DNA of 64,000 nt from Reticulitermes lucifugus (lineage: Eukaryota; Arthropoda; Insecta; Blattodea; Rhinotermitidae), in assembly GCA_026260175.1 (NCBI GenBank), contig JAKCWW010000080.1:113641-177640 (forward strand). Direction: 5' to 3'. Numbering within the stretch: the stretch's first letter is position 1; every line of letters begins with the position of its first letter. Below are positions 60,668 through 64,000 of this stretch, piece after piece. Below the pieces are notes generated by a model. The model worked only from the letters and a program-made list of their open reading frames with translations, searched no databases and was not told the DNA's origin. A program made the position numbers and the translations under genes.

Positions 60668-60962
60668 CCATTTTAACAGAACAAAGTCTTTCTTGAGAAC
60701 ATAAGAGTGGCTCAGCTTTTCGAGAAAATTCCAGCATTCTATAGAAATTGCAAGTTTATTACCGCGTTCATAAGACAGAGTCACTTGTTCGTACCCTAAA
60801 CCAGAAAAATCCAATCCATTCCATCCTATTCTATTTCTTGAAGATGTAGTTTAATATTATCTTACCACCTACGCATAGGTTTTCTAAGTGGTTCTTTTAT
60901 TCAAGGTTCCCCAGCGTAAACTTACACGCCTGTTTTCTCTCTCATAATAAGGCCACAAGCAG
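60668..60962 (-). pseudogene. Decayed LINE 3' end
   Basis: On the minus strand: a broken 'RRW', stop, 'DNIKLHLQEIE', stop, 'DGMDWIFLV', stop, 'GTNK', then 'LCLMNAVINLQFL' and a tail ending 'FSRKTLF'. All blocks of the DWI.LAQDR...NAVMNLRV family end are present in order, with stops between them. Confidence 0.75.
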
Positions 60963-61094
60963 TCACGTATTTGACAGTCGGCAAACGTATCGTGTAACCT
61001 GATATCCATTTGTTGTGAAGCTCAGATATCGTCGCAAGCTATATAAATTTTTTGTCGATGCAGACACATAGCGCCGTATCTTAAACTTTTAAAG

Positions 61095-61291
61095 CAGGGG
61101 TGCCTATCCCGTCGTTCGTCAGCTTGAATTATGAGGTCCTCTGACACATAAAATACATATTTACCACAAAAATTAAAGAATAGTTTAGATGTTTATGTAT
61201 AAAAATTATTGTAATTTTTACACAATGGGGCCCGCGAACCGGCACACAATAATGTCTGTGGCGCTTTTTAAAAACATGTTGGACACCCCTT
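61095..61291. mobile_element. Short hAT-like MITE, 197 bp
   Basis: Begins CAGGGGTGCC and ends GGACACCCCTT; the complement of the end is AAGGGGTGTCC, so the termini match except for the outer base or two. Eight-base flanks ttttaaag (61087-61094) and tgttaaag (61292-61299) differ at one position, fitting the hAT 8-bp target duplication. No coding capacity. Confidence 0.75.
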
Positions 61292-61299
61292 TGTTAAAG

Positions 61300-61830
61300 C
61301 CAAGTGTTGAGCTTTTATATACTGCCACAATTGACACTTAGAAATCTGCATTTTACAAACAAGTTTTATTTATGTGTTCCGTGCGATTCTCACAATAATC
61401 AAATACTACTCCCCTCTACAACATTAAGTGGTCATTGTAATTGAATTACACTGTGTTCTCTGTGAGGTACAAAACTGAATTTTTATATACAATGTGTATT
61501 AATTTCAGTCTTCAAAAGGTAAATCGGCCAGTGTTACTCTTGACTGTCAGTAGTATAATGCAGGTATTCATAAACTAATGTTTAGCAAATGCAGCTATAA
61601 TACTGGAAAACTCTTTTGCTCCACTCAAACAAATCACGTTTTGTGATTATGTACTTATTATGCATTATGTATTATGTGATGCATATTATAGCCTGATTGC
61701 TGTTTCATATTTTATGTTTCGAAACACTATGTCCCTTACCTAACATTTATGTGTTATGCAGGTACAGTGTAATAGGAATAGGAAGAGATATTTAACACTG
61801 ATTCTAGTGGTAGGTAGCAGATATTGAATA
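61300..61830. other. No recognised feature
   Basis: AT-rich DNA between the MITE and a SINE. Confidence 0.5.
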
Positions 61831-62146
61831 TCCGGGGTAGCTCAGTCGGTATAGTGACTAGGCTGCATGTTGAATGACCGAGAAAGTGGGGTTCTGTTCC
61901 TTGCAGGGACAAGAAATTTTACGCCTCTCCGAAGCGTAAAGACCAGTTCTGGAGCCCATAAAATCTTTTATCCAAGAGGTCTGTGGGACAATTTCTCTGT
62001 GGTTAATGTGGCTGCAACGTGAAGCTGAAGAGTTACCTTTATCTTGTGCCGAGGTTAAGAATCTGTATAGCTGTGCCTTAACTCCCACATACGCCTGTCT
62101 GTTATGAAGCTTAACTGAGCGCAGGGACAATTTACCTTTCCTTTTT
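61831..62146 (+). repeat. tRNA-headed SINE, family C, full length
   Basis: Head 'ggggtagctcagtcggtata' then 'gtgactaggctgc' is close to a tRNA A-box arm, with B-box-like 'ggttctgttcc' at 61890-61900. The body has 'gctgcaacgtgaagctgaag' and the tail is 'tttacctttcctttt'. Same family as 7915-8211, 11193-11360, 17585-17846 and 46794-47070. The 3' flank of the head does not fold back with its 5' end as a functional tRNA would, so this is a SINE and not a tRNA gene. Confidence 0.85.
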
Positions 62147-63944
62147 ACTGAACAGCCAGCTAACTGTAGTTACACTTCGCACGAAACGGGGGAGAAATCG
62201 GAAAATGAATGTACTTAGTCATAGATCAAAGTAAATGAATTTACAAAATTATGTAATGGACAGATGTACATATGGTGCTTTTTTGAAAGGTTCCTTTAAT
62301 TGGGGGCGTGTTTTGAATTGAATTTCAAGTTGTTTGACATCTTTTAAAACAAAACTTTTATATTAACTGTATTTCCGAAAATGAGATATTTATGCTTGAT
62401 TGGCAACATCTACTGCCGTTAGGACTATGTGAGGCTAGAAAACTGGGCGTGGTGTTACATCACTACACGAGGAGGCAGATTATTTATTTTCTGTAATACA
62501 TTTATTACAAAATATCTTAGTGGTCAGAGTCAAACTATTCATGCCTCGTTTCTTCTGCGACATCTTTATTGTTTTCATACCGGTGTTCTACTTTAGTTTT
62601 AAACACGTACTACTTCTACGCCGTCAAACACAAATATTATTATTATTATTATTATTATTATTATCATTATTGCCTGTTTATATTGATGGATGCTTCTACC
62701 TTGACTAGGAAGTATAATGTTGATATTTGGCTTCCCTTTTTTTATATAAGGAATATATATAAATGAAAATTTCTGTTTGACAGTGTAGAAGTACTGTTTA
62801 CTTGTACCGATAACGCAACGGGATGCCAAACACCAAAGCATATTTACAAAATCTCTTGACGTAAGTTGGAAATAAACTACAGCCCAAATTACCACTTCCT
62901 GGCAATGTATAGACTATGTGCCTTTTTACTGTATTGTTGTTTGTGACATGTGGCCATATTAAGCTCCTTTCTCATGGTGAACTATTGAATGTTCAGCATT
63001 GGTCTTAAATTTCACAGCAAAGTCCTTGTACCATTACAGTGACAATACCTCTAATCCTATCATGAGTTAGTTCCACCTAATCATGCTTCGAAGAGGCTTC
63101 TTGATATAGATTACGTGTGTCATGTGCAGCCAGCATCAGACATCTTTAGGAAATATGATCTCAGAGCATGTTTGCTTGGAAATAAGATGGGTGTTGGCTT
63201 TTTATTTCATTAACCTTCCTGCATTTTCTCAAAATTCATTCTTATATTGCTGGGCAAAATAAACTGTTTCGTTTTCTGGGGAGAATTCTAGAAGAAGCCA
63301 CGTCAAAACACCAAGTATCTCTCGAGGCTTCAGCGGCCTCGTATTTGGATTACAGCCATTTGGAAACCTTCGGTTCCAACTTTCACGCTTTTGATCACCC
63401 GAGGTAGTTTTAGTATATTTATTCACCATGGAAACTTCAAATATTACTCGTCCTCAACGACTGGTATATTGAAGCAAAGTGTATTATCTTCCTTCTGCGT
63501 TTCTCATCTTCATCTTCCGGTCTGGCTGCCGGAGGGAGGTACTTGCAGCAAACAACTCGACTAACGATAAGTTAAGTCTCCACGAATGTCGCGCGCTTGT
63601 GAGCAGAAGAACTTTGTTTTAGTTGGGATTTAGGATAAAACCTTATACCAAAGTAACGCTTCCCTGCTTCCCTCCATCTGCACTCGAAAGTAAAGTGAAA
63701 GTTTGTGTTTCAGGGAAGTGGATCTTCCAAGTAGACAGCTCCCGAGCTGTGCAACCAACTTATTTCCAGGCTCTTCGTGACGAGATTAAAACAGTTCTTC
63801 CTACGGAGAGATCTATACAGAAATTGTTGCTGCCTTTGAAATTTCGGACATCTAATTTGAAAATTTATTAAAATTTTCCAGCGCCTACTTTAAATAAATA
63901 AAACAACTAAAAACCTAATATTAAGTGCAGTATACTGAATTACA
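62147..63944. other. No recognised gene
   Basis: An (ATT)n run lies at 62634-62670. A GC-richer patch at 63500-63610 is unexplained. The 82-codon frame at 63623-63871 (+) is unrecognised. Confidence 0.5.
62634..62670. repeat. (ATT)n microsatellite
   Basis: About twelve ATT units with one CAT interruption near the end. Confidence 0.95.
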
Positions 63945-64000
63945 GCCGATCCCAGTGGCCGTGCGGTCTAAGGCGTGGGTCTTCGGCCGCTCGCTTACTA
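63945..64000 (+). repeat. SINE family A head, cut by the window end
   Basis: 'gatcccagtggccgtgcggt' followed by 'ctaaggcgtgggtcttcgg' matches the A-box half of the SINEs at 30698 and 49872. The window ends before the B box. Confidence 0.9.

Noticed and set aside
61831-61910. Possible tRNA gene
   Set aside because: A-box and B-box regions are tRNA-like, but the acceptor ends do not pair and the sequence continues into a SINE body shared with four other copies.
1-64000. CRISPR arrays, operons and bacterial-type genes
   Set aside because: No regularly spaced repeats with unique spacers, no ribosome-binding-site-led gene series; composition and SINE/LINE content are those of an animal nuclear genome.

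Overview
The window looks like repeat-rich, AT-rich, gene-poor DNA from an insect nuclear genome. No open frame is long enough, or similar enough to a known family, to call a host protein-coding gene. Recognisable sequence is almost all transposable-element debris: tRNA-headed SINEs, 5'-truncated non-LTR retrotransposon (LINE) 3' ends, small hAT-like DNA elements, a broken mariner/Tc1-type transposase, foldback elements and microsatellites. The SINE-derived peptides (such as 'GNRTRDLLACSAVPQPTALP' read antisense) and the LINE tails ('GHVARM...GKP.GK..LG.....WEDNIK.DL...DWI.LAQDR') recall repeats I associate with cockroach and termite assemblies. A blattodean such as a cockroach is therefore my best guess, but it rests on memory and no search was run.

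Layout. 1-8 kb: AT-rich DNA with three decayed LINE 3' ends on + (3855-4367, 6085-6262, 6802-7050), then an antisense SINE (7915-8211). 8-18 kb: mostly featureless, with a foldback element (10080-10280), two antisense copies of the same SINE family (11193-11360, 17585-17846) and a degenerate short-repeat tract (16245-16415). 18-31 kb: the longest LINE relic, with reverse-transcriptase remnants (18050-19262); a GC-rich patch ending in a splice-donor-like site (22937-23040); a SINE with a duplicated head (23443-23765); a second LINE type on - (27186-27665); another LINE tail (30366-30560); and a tRNA-Leu-like-headed SINE (30698-30966). 31-45 kb: sparse relics, microsatellites and a composite locus (41178-42552) in which two SINEs and a hAT-like MITE lie between inverted motifs. 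45-50 kb: two hairpins arranged head to head (45872-46382), one with nearly perfect 50-bp arms; a SINE (46794-47070); a LINE tail on -; and a SINE with a perfect 11-bp target duplication (49872-50134). 50-64 kb: a degenerate GGTT/AGTT tract (53828-54375), the transposase pseudogene on - (55060-55765), two LINE tails on - (one split by foreign sequence), a 197-bp hAT-like MITE, a SINE, and the first 56 bases of a further SINE running off the end.

There is no operon and no group of cooperating genes. The elements interact only by nesting (a MITE in a SINE, a SINE next to a SINE, unidentified DNA in a LINE tail) and by dispersed inverted copies. LINE and family names are from memory of such repeats; clade assignments are tentative.
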